A stretch of 64,000 nt of DNA from Deltaproteobacteria bacterium (GCA_022601195.1 JAHZIX010000052.1:1-64000); one strand, 5' to 3'; shown: positions 37,811 to 46,162, counted from the stretch's first letter. Translations and numbers: made by a program. The notes: generated from the sequence alone by a model not told the origin.

Positions 37811-38572
37811 ATGCCGGTGCGCCTGACACGAAGCGGCCGCACCGCGACGCTCACCCTCGACCGACCCCCTTTGAATATTCTCGACATCCCGATGCTCGAG
37901 GAGCTGGCTACCCAGCTAGAGGGGCTGCGCCAAGATCCCAGTCTCCACATTTTGATTCTCGAAGGAGCGGGGACACGGGCATTCTCTGCTGGAGTCGCTA
38001 TCGAAGACCATGTCCCAGAAAAGCTCCAAGCGATGCTCGAGACCTTTCATCGGGCTCTTCGCACCCTCCGGGAGTTGCCGGCGATTAGCCTGGCGGTCGT
38101 CCAGGGCCATTGCCTAGGTGGCGGCATGGAATTGGCGACCTGTTGCGATCTTCTACTGGCCTCGGAAGACGCCGGATTTGGCCTACCGGAAGTCGAGCTC
38201 GGCTGCTTTCCTCCCGCCGCTGCTGCCCTTTACCCCCGCCGCCTAGGAGTTGGCCGGAGTCTCGACCTCCTCTTGACCGGACGGCGCCTGGGCGGCCGAG
38301 AAGCCCATGAACTTGGTCTCGCCACTTGGATAGCAGCCAGCGAAGACTTGCAGGAGAGGCGGCGCACCCTACTCGCCAACTTGAACACCCGCAGTGCAGC
38401 CGTTGCTCGCTTGATCAAAGAAGCCGTCCGCCAAGGAGAACAACTCCCCTTCGACGAAGCCCTGAGGGCCAATGAAGATATCTATCTAGAAAAGCTCGCA
38501 AGCACTGCCGACATGCAAGAAGGCCTGGACGCCTTTGAGCAACGACGCCCTGCGGAATGGAAACATCGATAG
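37811..38572 (+). CDS. Crotonase-family hydratase, possibly dienoyl-CoA (Dch-like)
   Basis: 253 aa from ATG 37811, immediately after the thiolase stop. Crotonase fold with Glu107 (GHCLGGGMELAT) and Glu127 (GLPEVELGCFPPAAAA). It differs from the two sister genes: the stretch AFSAGVAIEDHVPEKLQAMLETFHRALRTL and the GCFPPAAAALYP region resemble, from memory, cyclohexa-1,5-diene-1-carbonyl-CoA hydratases of aromatic degradation. There is no other aromatic-degradation gene here, so that assignment is tentative; an ordinary hydratase/isomerase is equally possible. Confidence 0.8.
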   Translation: MPVRLTRSGRTATLTLDRPPLNILDIPMLEELATQLEGLRQDPSLHILILEGAGTRAFSAGVAIEDHVPEKLQAMLETFHRALRTLRELPAISLAVVQGHCLGGGMELATCCDLLLASEDAGFGLPEVELGCFPPAAAALYPRRLGVGRSLDLLLTGRRLGGREAHELGLATWIAASEDLQERRRTLLANLNTRSAAVARLIKEAVRQGEQLPFDEALRANEDIYLEKLASTADMQEGLDAFEQRRPAEWKHR

Positions 38573-38614
38573 ACCGCCATCCTTAGAAAAACACTGACGA
38601 CTGGAGATACCAAC

Positions 38615-39391
38615 ATGACCGAGACCATTCTCAAGGCCCGCGAGGGAGCGGTTGCCATCCTCACGATCAATCGCCCGGACAAGCTCAACGCCCTGAACGA
38701 CCAGGTGCGCGACGACATGCTCGCCCACCTCAACGCGATCGAGAGCGATGATGAAATCCGAGTCGTTGTGATTACTGGAGCAGGTGACAAGTCTTTCATC
38801 GCTGGAGCCGATATCGGCGAATTTGCCGGCCGCAGCCCCTTCGACCAACGGCAGGCCATGCGGTTCCCCCGGATCTTCGATGTCATGGGTCAATTCCCCA
38901 AGCCCGTCATCGCCATGATCAACGGTTTCTGTCTTGGCGGAGGCTGTGAGCTGGCGATGTCCTGCGACATTCGAATCGCCTCAGAAAAAGCCCGCTTCGG
39001 CCAGCCGGAAATCAAATTGGGCCTCATCCCCGGAGGAGGGGGCACCCAGAGGATGCCTCGCTTAGTGGGACTTGGGAACGCTCTGCGCATGATGCTGACT
39101 GGCGACATGATCGGCGCTGACGAAGCTCAGAGAATGGGATTGGTGGAACAGGTCGTTCCCCATGATGAGCTCCGTAGCCAAACCCTCGAGCTCGCCAACC
39201 GCATGGCCGCATGGAGCCCGCTGACTCTGAAAATCGCTAAAGAAGCCGTTAGAGCCAGCCAGCGCTTGCCCATCGAGGAGGGAATTCTCTACGAGCGGGA
39301 CCTGTTCTGCCTAGCCTTTTCGACCGAGGACAAAGCCGAAGGAGTCGCCGCCTTCTTAGAGAAACGAAAAGCCTCCTGGCAAGGAAAATAG
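38615..39391 (+). CDS. Short-chain enoyl-CoA hydratase (crotonase)
   Basis: 258 aa, canonical crotonase length. Active-site Glu112 (GFCLGGGCELAMSCD) and Glu132 (GQPEIKLGLIPGGGGTQR), with the oxyanion-hole GAD in FIAGADIGEF. It closely matches the standard short-chain enoyl-CoA hydratase of beta-oxidation or butyryl-CoA metabolism. Last gene of the four-gene acyl-CoA cluster; the next gene is on the other strand. Confidence 0.93.
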   Translation: MTETILKAREGAVAILTINRPDKLNALNDQVRDDMLAHLNAIESDDEIRVVVITGAGDKSFIAGADIGEFAGRSPFDQRQAMRFPRIFDVMGQFPKPVIAMINGFCLGGGCELAMSCDIRIASEKARFGQPEIKLGLIPGGGGTQRMPRLVGLGNALRMMLTGDMIGADEAQRMGLVEQVVPHDELRSQTLELANRMAAWSPLTLKIAKEAVRASQRLPIEEGILYERDLFCLAFSTEDKAEGVAAFLEKRKASWQGK

Positions 39392-39426
39392 ACGCTGGCT
39401 CTGAAATCTGTGGCGATACAGCTTGA

Positions 39427-39834
39427 CTAACGCCGCGGACCACGCTCGACAACTTTGATCCGGGGCGGCTGGGGAGGAGCACCTTCCGGCTCCTCGAGCC
39501 AATGCTCCCAGGAGAGCACCGCCTCGAGGAGGCTCCCCAAAGCGATTCCTTCGGAAGTCGGCAGCAGAGACTCTAGGCGCCGACGGCCCTTGCTCAGGAG
39601 ACGGGCTGCCGGAGCGGCGTTGCCGCGCACGGAATAGTGATGCATGCCAGCCGCCAGCTGAACCAGCCCTTGGTAGAGCTCGCGAGGCTCTGGCGTCGTC
39701 GAACGCCAAATTTCCTCCCATGGCTCATGGGCGGCAAAGAACTCCTGGTCATTGAAGAGCTCAATGCCCTTCAGAAAAAGGCTTTGGCGGTGCTGGGGCA
39801 CCAATTCTGGTCTTAGTGGTTTCTTTTTCTTCAT
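39427..39834 (-). CDS. DUF309 family protein
   Basis: 135 aa from ATG 39834, selected because the ORF-track start lies inside the preceding gene. The core GIELFNDQEFFAAHEPWEEIWRS...PRELYQGLVQLAAGMHHYSVRGN is the DUF309 helix bundle with conserved His-Glu and Trp residues. Function is unknown; the helical fold suggests protein binding. It follows the sigma-54 activator by 8 bp and ends the ribosome operon. Confidence 0.85.
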   Translation of the reverse strand: MKKKKPLRPELVPQHRQSLFLKGIELFNDQEFFAAHEPWEEIWRSTTPEPRELYQGLVQLAAGMHHYSVRGNAAPAARLLSKGRRRLESLLPTSEGIALGSLLEAVLSWEHWLEEPEGAPPQPPRIKVVERGPRR

Positions 39835-39842
39835 CTCAAGGC

Positions 39843-40757
39843 TCAGGGAATCCCTAATCGACGCCGCTTTTGCCAAAGGGCCTTGCGACTGATGCCCAGG
39901 AGAGAGGCAGCTCTCCCTTGGTGCCCTCGGGTAAAAGCGAGGGTTGTACGAATCTGTTCTTCTTCGACCTCCGCCAAAGATCGCGGGGCACCTTGGGAGA
40001 CCTCAGAAGGGCGAGGCGGATCGAGAATTCCCTCGCCCTGTAAAACGATCTCCCGCTCCAAAAGATTGCGGAGCTGGCGAAGATTTCCAGGCCAAGAGTA
40101 CTCGACCATCCATGACTTCGCCTGCGGCGACAGCTGCAAATGAGGTCGATTCAGTCGCGCTCCCAAGTCCTCGAGGACCCTAGCTGCCAGCCTCGGCAGC
40201 TCTTCGAGACGTTCTCTCAAAGGCGGTAGACGAAAGGCTAGCACCTCGAGACGATAGAACAGATCGGCTCGAAAAGCCCCCCTTTCAGCCCGCCACGCTA
40301 GATCCGGAGAAGCGACGGCCAAGAAACGAAGATCCGCCGAGACTTCTGTTCCTCCAAGAGGAGAATACTTCTTCTCTGCGATTAATCGTAGCAGCTTGGA
40401 CTGGGTTGTCAGAGGAAGCTCTTCGACATGGTCGAAGAGTAAGGCGCCTCCCTCGGCACGGCCTAACCTTCCGGGACTATCCTCGGTAGCACCAGTAAAG
40501 GCCCCCCGCTTGAAGCCAAAGAGGTCTCCTTCGAAAAGATCCGCTGGCACTACACCGGGGTCTACCTCCACCAGAGGACCCGAGGAGCGAGGCGAAACTG
40601 AATGCAGAGAGCGAGCTAGAGTTGAGCGCCCTGTTCCACTCTCTCCGAGAATCAGTACCGGCGCATCCGAAACCGCTGCCCGATCGATGCCAAAAAGGTA
40701 TTGCGGAAAGGAGCCATCGGAGTCGAGCCACCGATCGAGAGCTCCTCCCTCGGTCAC
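39843..40757 (-). CDS. Sigma-54-type activator ATPase with altered nucleotide motifs
   Basis: 304 aa, no receiver or sensor domain. AAA+ domain (about 5-225) has the sigma-54-contacting loop RGAFTGA (84-90) and the DLFYRLEVLAFRLPPLRER arginine-finger region, and the Fis-type HTH at the C-terminus (GHQGRAASLLGISRKALWQKRRRL). Walker A is GESGTGRS: the invariant Lys is Arg44. Walker B reads LLFDH: the catalytic Glu is His110. Both changes make normal ATP hydrolysis doubtful. Its ATG overlaps the rsfS stop by 4 bp, so it is translated with the ribosome genes, which is an unusual place for this family. Confidence 0.85.
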   Translation of the reverse strand: MTEGGALDRWLDSDGSFPQYLFGIDRAAVSDAPVLILGESGTGRSTLARSLHSVSPRSSGPLVEVDPGVVPADLFEGDLFGFKRGAFTGATEDSPGRLGRAEGGALLFDHVEELPLTTQSKLLRLIAEKKYSPLGGTEVSADLRFLAVASPDLAWRAERGAFRADLFYRLEVLAFRLPPLRERLEELPRLAARVLEDLGARLNRPHLQLSPQAKSWMVEYSWPGNLRQLRNLLEREIVLQGEGILDPPRPSEVSQGAPRSLAEVEEEQIRTTLAFTRGHQGRAASLLGISRKALWQKRRRLGIP

Positions 40758-41131
40758 TGGCAGAGCTCGTCCGTCACATCAGCGGCATCCGCCCAGAGGC
40801 GCTCGAGGCCGTAGAACTTCCTTCGTTCGTGGTCAAAAATGTGGACCAAGAAAGTGCCGTAGTCCAGCAGTACCCATTGAGCGTTCTTCAAGCCTTCGAT
40901 GTGCATGGGCCGCACCTTCAAGGGACGTAGAACCTTTTCGATACTCGAGGCGATGGCCTGCACTTGGCGATCATTCGTAGCGCTACACACCATGAAATAG
41001 TCGGTGAAGTCGCTAACGGGTTCCAGGTCCAGGATCCGAAGATCGACCGCCTTACGATCGAGAGCAGCCTTAGCCGCGAGACGAACGCACTCTTGGGTCT
41101 CTGGGGCAGTTGTAGTCGTAGAAGTCATCAT
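40754..41131 (-). CDS. rsfS: Ribosome silencing factor RsfS
   Basis: 125 aa from ATG 41131 (or 41128); the longer ORF start reads into nadD. RsfS binds L14 of the 50S subunit and blocks subunit joining in starvation. Typical core: AAKAALDRKAVDLRILDLEPVSDFTDYFMVCSATNDRQVQAIA and GLKNAQWVLLDYGTFLVHIFDHERRKFYGLERLW. Overlaps the next gene by 4 bp and lies a few bases after nadD, the classic nadD-rsfS order. Confidence 0.95.
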   Translation of the reverse strand: MMTSTTTTAPETQECVRLAAKAALDRKAVDLRILDLEPVSDFTDYFMVCSATNDRQVQAIASSIEKVLRPLKVRPMHIEGLKNAQWVLLDYGTFLVHIFDHERRKFYGLERLWADAADVTDELCQ

Positions 41132-41135
41132 TCTT

Positions 41136-41741
41136 TCAACGGTAGAGAGCATACTTGGAGATGTACCTTTGCACCAAATCTGAAAAATAGCCCACGGGCA
41201 TTTGTCCACGAGCCAATAAGCCTCGAAGCTCTGTCGAGGAAGTGTCCACCAACCGATTCTCGACTCGCCGCACCCGGTTGCTCATCGCCAACTCGCGAAG
41301 CTGCGGAGGGGTCCCGGACGGCAGGTCATCCACCCGCCAGCCAGGACGAGCCAGAACGATAATCTCTACCAGCTCGCCAATTTCCTGCCATCGTTTCCAA
41401 GTGTGAAGAGTGGCCAGGGAGTCCATGCCGATAAGAAGAAAGAATTCATCCTCTGGCTGAGCTTTGCGAAAAAATTCGATCGTCTCGACCGTGTAGGCCC
41501 TAAGCCCCAGGGTCAGCTCGTGATCACAGGTGAAACAGCCCTCTTCTTCGAGTAACGCCAACTCCACCATGGCGAAGCGCGTCAGGGCCGGAGCAAAGCT
41601 CTGCCCGGGCTTATGAGGAGGCTGAGCCGTCGGGAGAAAGAGCACCCGATCGAGATCGAGCTGACGGCGCGCCTCCTGAACTGGCTCTACGTGCCCCCGG
41701 TGAATGGGGTCAAAGCTGCCCCCGAAGAGACCTATCCTCAC
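41136..41741 (-). CDS. nadD: Nicotinate-nucleotide adenylyltransferase NadD
   Basis: 201 aa. NadD transfers AMP to nicotinate mononucleotide in NAD synthesis. The nucleotidyltransferase motif GGSFDPIHRGHVEP is at the N-terminus and the C-terminal SSTELRGLLARGQ completes the signature (S/T-S-T-x-L-R). Length and start are normal. It overlaps obgE by 4 bp and is followed by rsfS. Confidence 0.96.
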   Translation of the reverse strand: MRIGLFGGSFDPIHRGHVEPVQEARRQLDLDRVLFLPTAQPPHKPGQSFAPALTRFAMVELALLEEEGCFTCDHELTLGLRAYTVETIEFFRKAQPEDEFFLLIGMDSLATLHTWKRWQEIGELVEIIVLARPGWRVDDLPSGTPPQLRELAMSNRVRRVENRLVDTSSTELRGLLARGQMPVGYFSDLVQRYISKYALYR

Positions 41742-42760
41742 GGATCGACCACCGCTGGAGCCGCCTCCAGCTCCCGCTGTACCCGACGCACCAACTCATC
41801 GACACCTTGCCCCGTCACCGCGCTGATCTCAAAGTAGGGCAACCCTCTTTCCAGTGCGGCTTGCCGGAGACCCTCTTGACGTTCCGGCCGAACCGAGTCC
41901 AATTTGCTGCCGACCAGAATCCGCGGCCGAGTCAGCAAACTTTCACTAAAATCACCTAGTTCCTTCTCGATGGTGATCAGGTCGGCCAGAGCATCACTCT
42001 GATCGTCAAAAGCAGAAAGATCCACCAGGTGAAGCAACACCCGGCACCTCTCCGTATGCCTCAGGAAGCGGATCCCTAGCCCAGCTCCATGGGCTGCACC
42101 GGAGATCAAGCCGGGAAGGTCGGCAATCACAAATGGATGGCTAGAGAGGTCCGGAGCAACTACGCCGAGCTGGGGAACCAAAGTGGTAAAAGGATAGTCC
42201 GCAACCTTGGGGCGAGCCGCCGAGATACGGCTGATCAGGGTGGATTTTCCAGCATTGGGTAGCCCCACCACCCCGACGTCGGCCAGCAGCTTCAATTCCA
42301 AACGGAGCTTGCGAACCTGCCCTTCCCAACCCTTCTCACAGCGCCGAGGAGCTCGATTGGTAGCGGTCATGAAGCGGGCATTTCCCCGGCCTCCGTCCCC
42401 GCCTGCAGCAACCAGGAGTCGCTGACCATCAGCGAGAAGCTCGCCGATCAACTCTCCCGAATCACTATCGATGACCTGCGTCCCCAAAGGGACGGGAATC
42501 TCCAGACCTGCGCCTCGGGCTCCGGTCTTATTAGAACCTTCGCCATGATGACCACGCTTTCCGGCGAACTGGGAGGGGAATTTCAGGTGATAGAGAGTGT
42601 TGCGCCCCTTTTCTCCAATGAGAAAGACCGATCCACCCTTGCCGCCATCGCCACCGGCTGGCCCCCCTTTGGGGACAAATTTCTCTCGCCGAAAGGCAAT
42701 GCAACCATCACCCCCACGGCCGCCCTCGACCGGGATGACCGCCTCGTCAATAAAGGTCAC
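41738..42760 (-). CDS. obgE: Obg-family GTPase ObgE (CgtA)
   Basis: 340 aa. Essential GTPase of 50S assembly and stress signalling. The Gly-rich N-terminal Obg fold (FIDEAVIPVEGGRGGDGCIAFRREKFVPKGGPAGGDGGKGG) and the GTPase motifs (G1 GLPNAGKST, G3 DLPGLI, G4 GSKLD) are complete. No C-terminal OCT domain is visible. Follows rpmA by about 100 bp and overlaps nadD by 4 bp, the conserved rplU-rpmA-obgE order. Confidence 0.97.
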   Translation of the reverse strand: MTFIDEAVIPVEGGRGGDGCIAFRREKFVPKGGPAGGDGGKGGSVFLIGEKGRNTLYHLKFPSQFAGKRGHHGEGSNKTGARGAGLEIPVPLGTQVIDSDSGELIGELLADGQRLLVAAGGDGGRGNARFMTATNRAPRRCEKGWEGQVRKLRLELKLLADVGVVGLPNAGKSTLISRISAARPKVADYPFTTLVPQLGVVAPDLSSHPFVIADLPGLISGAAHGAGLGIRFLRHTERCRVLLHLVDLSAFDDQSDALADLITIEKELGDFSESLLTRPRILVGSKLDSVRPERQEGLRQAALERGLPYFEISAVTGQGVDELVRRVQRELEAAPAVVDP

Positions 42761-42862
42761 GGTGGCTCTTCGATTTCGAAAGGGGAATTGTGAGCCGGCA
42801 GGAAAGCTCGAAGCCTACACCCGCCGCCACGTAGACCGTCGCGACGGGCATCTGTACGAAGA

Positions 42863-43120
42863 CTACTCGACCGGCAGAACGTTGATGAATTTGCCACGCC
42901 GGCCACGGTCCTGGAATTGAACCACGCCGTCGATCCTGGAATAGAGGGTGTCGTCCTTGCCTCGTCCAACATTGTGCCCGGGAAAGAACTTCGTTCCACG
43001 CTGCCGAATGAGAATCGAACCGCCGGTGACTTTCTCGCCACCGAAACGCTTGACACCCAGGCGCTGGGCATTGGAGTCTCTGCCATTGCGACTCGACCCC
43101 TGTCCTTTCTTATGTGCCAT
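42863..43120 (-). CDS. rpmA: 50S ribosomal protein L27
   Basis: 85 aa. Starts [26 protein letters not shown], the conserved L27 N-terminus that reaches the peptidyl-transferase centre, and continues with the [28 protein letters not shown] core. No N-terminal extension as in Firmicutes. Positioned between rplU and obgE. Confidence 0.98.
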   Translation of the reverse strand: MAHKKGQGSSRNGRDSNAQRLGVKRFGGEKVTGGSILIRQRGTKFFPGHNVGRGKDDTLYSRIDGVVQFQDRGRRGKFINVLPVE

Positions 43121-43269
43121 GAGCTTGTTGCCTCCCTGATCTTGACTTGAATCTTGAAATTTCTCGCCGCCCCAGCGCGACCTTCTGGGAATCCTTCACC
43201 TTGGAACCGCTGCCATCTCGGGACTGTTGCGAGAAAAAGTTCTCACCACCGTCGAAACTTGACCGAGGC

Positions 43270-43587
43270 TCAGGCCTCGATTCCTTGAATGCGGACTCGC
43301 ATCAAGTCCTGACGATGCCCACGAGTCCGGCGATACTGCTTACGGCGCTTTTTCTTGAAAACGATCACCTTGGGGCCACGCACTCGGTTGAGTAGAACTC
43401 CGTTGACTCGAGCTCCTTCTACGACCGGAGCGCCCACCTTGGCGCCGTCTTCTCCGCCAACCATGAGAACTCGGTCGAAAGCGATATCGCTACCCCGATG
43501 TCCGACCTCGGAGAGCAACTCGATATCGATAACATCGCCGGCCTGCACCCGGTATTGCTTCCCGCCGGTCTCTATAACTGCGTACAT
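43270..43587 (-). CDS. rplU: 50S ribosomal protein L21
   Basis: 105 aa from ATG 43587 (MYAVIETGGKQYRV), chosen because AGGAG lies 9 nt upstream and it matches L21; the ORF-track start adds seven codons. The C-terminal KVIVFKKKRRKQYRRTRGHRQ is the typical basic tail. First gene of the rplU-rpmA-obgE-nadD-rsfS unit; a stem-loop lies in its leader. Confidence 0.98.
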   Translation of the reverse strand: MYAVIETGGKQYRVQAGDVIDIELLSEVGHRGSDIAFDRVLMVGGEDGAKVGAPVVEGARVNGVLLNRVRGPKVIVFKKKRRKQYRRTRGHRQDLMRVRIQGIEA

Positions 43588-43608
43588 ACGACACACTCCT
43601 ACTTTCAA

Positions 43609-43624
43609 CCCACGTTATCGTGGG
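43609..43624 (-). promoter_or_regulatory. Stem-loop in rplU leader
   Basis: CCCACG-TTAT-CGTGGG forms a perfect 6-bp stem with a four-base loop, about 8 nt upstream of the rplU ribosome binding site. In some bacteria L21 leaders carry regulatory RNA structures; here only the local hairpin is visible. Confidence 0.35.
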
Positions 43625-43806
43625 CAGGCGAACCTATCACGACGGATTCCTCTCGGTCAATGAAGTCGCCCACTGGATCTCTCTTTAGAAATTGGCTGCC
43701 AGAGGAGGGGATAGCTCGAGAGCCAAAACCTCGTCCCTCGAGAAGCCTGTCCCCGTAGAATACCCTAGACTTGAAGACATGCGCCTGACGAAACGAGGAA
43801 ACGACG

Positions 43807-43974
43807 ATGGCAGCCCCTGAGTATCTGATTTGCCTGGAATGTGAGTCCCCCAGCTACACCTTTGAGTGGGAGGATGGGAAGCTGAAAGAGATCCTTTGCG
43901 AGACCTGCGGCAACGAGGAAATGGAGACTTTCTTATCCCAAGAAGACCTCGACGTGCTCGAGGGCGGGGAGTAG
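43807..43974 (+). CDS. Tiny zinc-ribbon protein
   Basis: 55 aa, missing from the ORF track. It starts MAAPEYLICLECESPSYTF and has two knuckles, CLEC and CETC, 23 residues apart, enough to bind one Zn2+. The rest is acidic (EDLDVLEGGE at the end). GAGGAAACGACG before ATG supports the start, and -10-like TAGAAT lies at 43756-43761. Family is unknown; short rubredoxin- or zinc-ribbon-like proteins of this size often act as regulators or metal-binding adaptors. Confidence 0.75.
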   Translation: MAAPEYLICLECESPSYTFEWEDGKLKEILCETCGNEEMETFLSQEDLDVLEGGE

Positions 43975-43993
43975 AGACAGAAGATCTGCCGGC

Positions 43994-45385
43994 TTAGGCG
44001 GGAGCTGTCAAAGGAGTGCTTTGACGGCCCAGCTGCTTGTTGCGCTGCCAAGGCAGAAGCAGCCGCACCCGAGCTCCGGCTCCTGGTTCGCTTTCTACCT
44101 CCAACTCGCCATCATGATTCTGGGCGATTCGCTGCACAATGGAAAGGCCAAGGCCAGTTCCCCCTCTTCGAGTGGAGAAAAAGAGGTCGAACATCTTCTC
44201 TCGAGCCTCTCTCTCCATCCCCACTCCATTATCGGCGACTTCGAGAAAGACTTGATTGGCCCGCCGGCCCGCCGTCAACTGGATAGAAGCAGGTATAGAG
44301 AGATCTGCAGTAGCCGCCATCGCGTTCTTCATCAGATTCAGCAGCAACTGCTTAATCTGATCAGGATCCACAGCGACAACCGCCCCTTCGCTCAAATCGA
44401 TAACTTCTAGCTGCCCTCCCCAAAGCTCCAGCTCCCCAGCCAGGACCTCAGCGGCTTCCTGAAAAAGGTCCACCGCCAGCATATCTTTTCTCTCTAGAGG
44501 CCGACTTTTCGCGTAGGAGAGAAAATCTGTTGCCAAATGCTCTAGACGCAAAATCTCATTGCGAGTAATAGCCAGCAGCCGCTGGCTCGACCCGGACTTT
44601 GTGGGCGACTCATTCAACTCCTCCTCGAGCATCTGCATATTTAGACTGAGGGAGTTGAGGGGATTGCGAATCTCGTGAGCTAGTCCTGCCGCCAGGGTAC
44701 CGATGTAGGCCATTCTCTCCGAGTCGGCAGCTGCCTTCTCCAGGCGACGAGCTCGCCGAAAAAGGAGCCACACCCCCAGATAGGCCGACAGCAACATGAC
44801 GAGGGTGACCCCAGCGATGAGAGCAGATCGCTTGATCAGATCTGTCCTCAACTCAGCAACCCGCTTCTCCAACTCGATGCGATCGATGCGAATTCGGAGA
44901 AAGCCTAGGTCTCCGATCTGTTCCTCCACCTCCCAGGTGGTCGTACTCTCTACAACCTCCCGCTTCAATTCACCGCCAAATTCCGGCCCTCCCTGGCCAA
45001 GGTGAAACCCACTCTCAGCCTCAGGAATGGTCGTCTGAGTCTGGCTCTTGAAGACGACGATCCCGTCGCGGTCGGTGACTTCCACCTGCTCAACGATGTC
45101 TCTTTGAGCCAAAACCGAATCGATGAGGGTACGCGTCTCCTTGGAGGAGATCGCGACCGCCGTGTATAGGTTCCGATCCTGACTCTCCGCAGTCCGAGCC
45201 AATATGTCCGCCAGATCACTCGCTTCTTCCCGGGCGCTCAGAAGAATCCGATCCACCTCTCTCTGAGACAGCGAGCGGAGGATCAACCAAGAAAAAAGCC
45301 CTAGTTGAAAAACGACAAAAACGGCAAAAGCAACGGAAGCGATGAGAAACCAGCGCTGAAAGCGTGAAGAGTTAGGACGAGTCAC
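43994..45385 (-). CDS. Membrane-bound sensor histidine kinase
   Basis: 463 aa from GTG 45385, chosen because the ORF-track start lies within the hsp20-side promoter region; the exact start is uncertain. Two membrane helices (FLIASVAFAVFVVFQLGLFSWLIL; LIAGVTLVMLLSAYLGVWLLF) enclose a periplasmic sensor domain of about 150 residues. HisKA with H-box AGLAHEIRNPLNSLSLNMQ, then HATPase_c with LMKNAMAA, DNGVGM and GGTGLGLSIV are complete. HEIRNPL-type kinases usually pair with NtrC-like regulators, but no response regulator is adjacent; the nearby sigma-54 activator lacks a receiver domain. Signal unknown. Confidence 0.93.
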   Translation of the reverse strand: MTRPNSSRFQRWFLIASVAFAVFVVFQLGLFSWLILRSLSQREVDRILLSAREEASDLADILARTAESQDRNLYTAVAISSKETRTLIDSVLAQRDIVEQVEVTDRDGIVVFKSQTQTTIPEAESGFHLGQGGPEFGGELKREVVESTTTWEVEEQIGDLGFLRIRIDRIELEKRVAELRTDLIKRSALIAGVTLVMLLSAYLGVWLLFRRARRLEKAAADSERMAYIGTLAAGLAHEIRNPLNSLSLNMQMLEEELNESPTKSGSSQRLLAITRNEILRLEHLATDFLSYAKSRPLERKDMLAVDLFQEAAEVLAGELELWGGQLEVIDLSEGAVVAVDPDQIKQLLLNLMKNAMAATADLSIPASIQLTAGRRANQVFLEVADNGVGMEREAREKMFDLFFSTRRGGTGLGLSIVQRIAQNHDGELEVESEPGAGARVRLLLPWQRNKQLGRQSTPLTAPA

Positions 45386-45436
45386 AGGGGAAGAATACCA
45401 CCCAGGCCCATCGCAAAGCCGCAAAGCTCTAGCCCC

Positions 45437-45466
45437 TTGACAAATCTTAGTAAGTAAAACTAAGAT
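45437..45466 (+). promoter_or_regulatory. hsp20 promoter overlapped by an inverted repeat
   Basis: TTGACA (45437-45442), 18 nt, TAAGAT (45461-45466) is a good sigma-70 promoter reading towards hsp20. Over the spacer and -10 box lies ATCTTAGT-N7-ACTAAGAT (45444-45466), a perfect 8-bp-arm inverted repeat. The 7-bp spacing and the AGT/ACT edge recall the HAIR operator bound by HspR (CTTGAGT-N7-ACTCAAG), suggesting a heat-shock repressor site; the exact arms differ. Transcript leader to hsp20 would be about 150 nt. Confidence 0.6.
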
Positions 45467-45621
45467 CTCGACATGACTTGGAGACACTCAAATCATAAAC
45501 AATCAAGCCTTAGTCGACAAGAATCAAACTTCGCTTGCGATGGCAGGACAACGCACTCAGAACTCATTTACCAGGAATTCCTACAGCTGGAATTCCCCGA
45601 CCCTCTTGGAGGAAAAACACT

Positions 45622-46074
45622 ATGACCTTAGGACTCACCCGCTGGACCCCAACCTCTGATCTGTTTCGGGATCGCTTCAGTCGGCTCCTGGAACACGCCA
45701 TGGACGACTCCATCGCCACCAGCGACCCAACCAAGGCCCTCGGTTCTCGCCATTGGATGCCCGCTGTGGACATCAAGGAGTCCGACGAAGCCCTCACCCT
45801 GAGCGCTGAGCTTCCCGGCTTGGGGAAGGGTGACATCTCGCTGACGGTCGAGGACAACGTCCTGACCCTGACTGGGGAACGCGTCTTCGAGAAGGACGCT
45901 GAGAAGGAGAGCTACCACCGCATCGAGCGGGCATACGGCGCTTTCTCCCGGTCCTTCACTCTTCCAAGCAACGTCAGAACCGACTCGGTGGAAGCCACAT
46001 TCATCGACGGTGTTGTCACCATAGTGATCCCGAAGGCTGACGAGGCAAAGGCGAGAAACATCGAGATTCAGTAG
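45622..46074 (+). CDS. hsp20: Small heat shock protein, Hsp20 family
   Basis: 150 aa from ATG 45622 (GGAGG 10 nt upstream). An alpha-crystallin domain (about residues 45-140): HWMPAVDIKESDEALTLSAELPGLGKGDISLTVEDNVLTLTGER, the conserved A-x-x-x-G-V-L equivalent as ATFIDGVVTIVIPK. Such ATP-independent chaperones hold unfolding proteins. The C-terminal I-x-I motif is present as NIEIQ (IEI). Its promoter carries a palindrome; it is followed by a strong terminator, so it is a single-gene unit. Confidence 0.95.
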   Translation: MTLGLTRWTPTSDLFRDRFSRLLEHAMDDSIATSDPTKALGSRHWMPAVDIKESDEALTLSAELPGLGKGDISLTVEDNVLTLTGERVFEKDAEKESYHRIERAYGAFSRSFTLPSNVRTDSVEATFIDGVVTIVIPKADEAKARNIEIQ

Positions 46075-46123
46075 AGCAAGTGCTGAAAAACACGGGTTTC
46101 CGCACGAGTTTCACCCAATCTGC

Positions 46124-46162
46124 AAATCCCCATCTCTTGTGAGGTGGGGATTTCGTCTTTTC
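46124..46162 (+). terminator. Intrinsic terminator after hsp20
   Basis: AAATCCCCATCTC-TTGT-GAGGTGGGGATTT forms a 13-bp stem with one wobble pair, followed by CGTCTTTTC. It lies about 50 bp after the hsp20 stop. Confidence 0.8.

Noticed and set aside
39843-45385. Histidine kinase and sigma-54 activator as a two-component pair
   Set aside because: The activator has no receiver domain and lies 3 kb away in another operon, so pairing is not supported.
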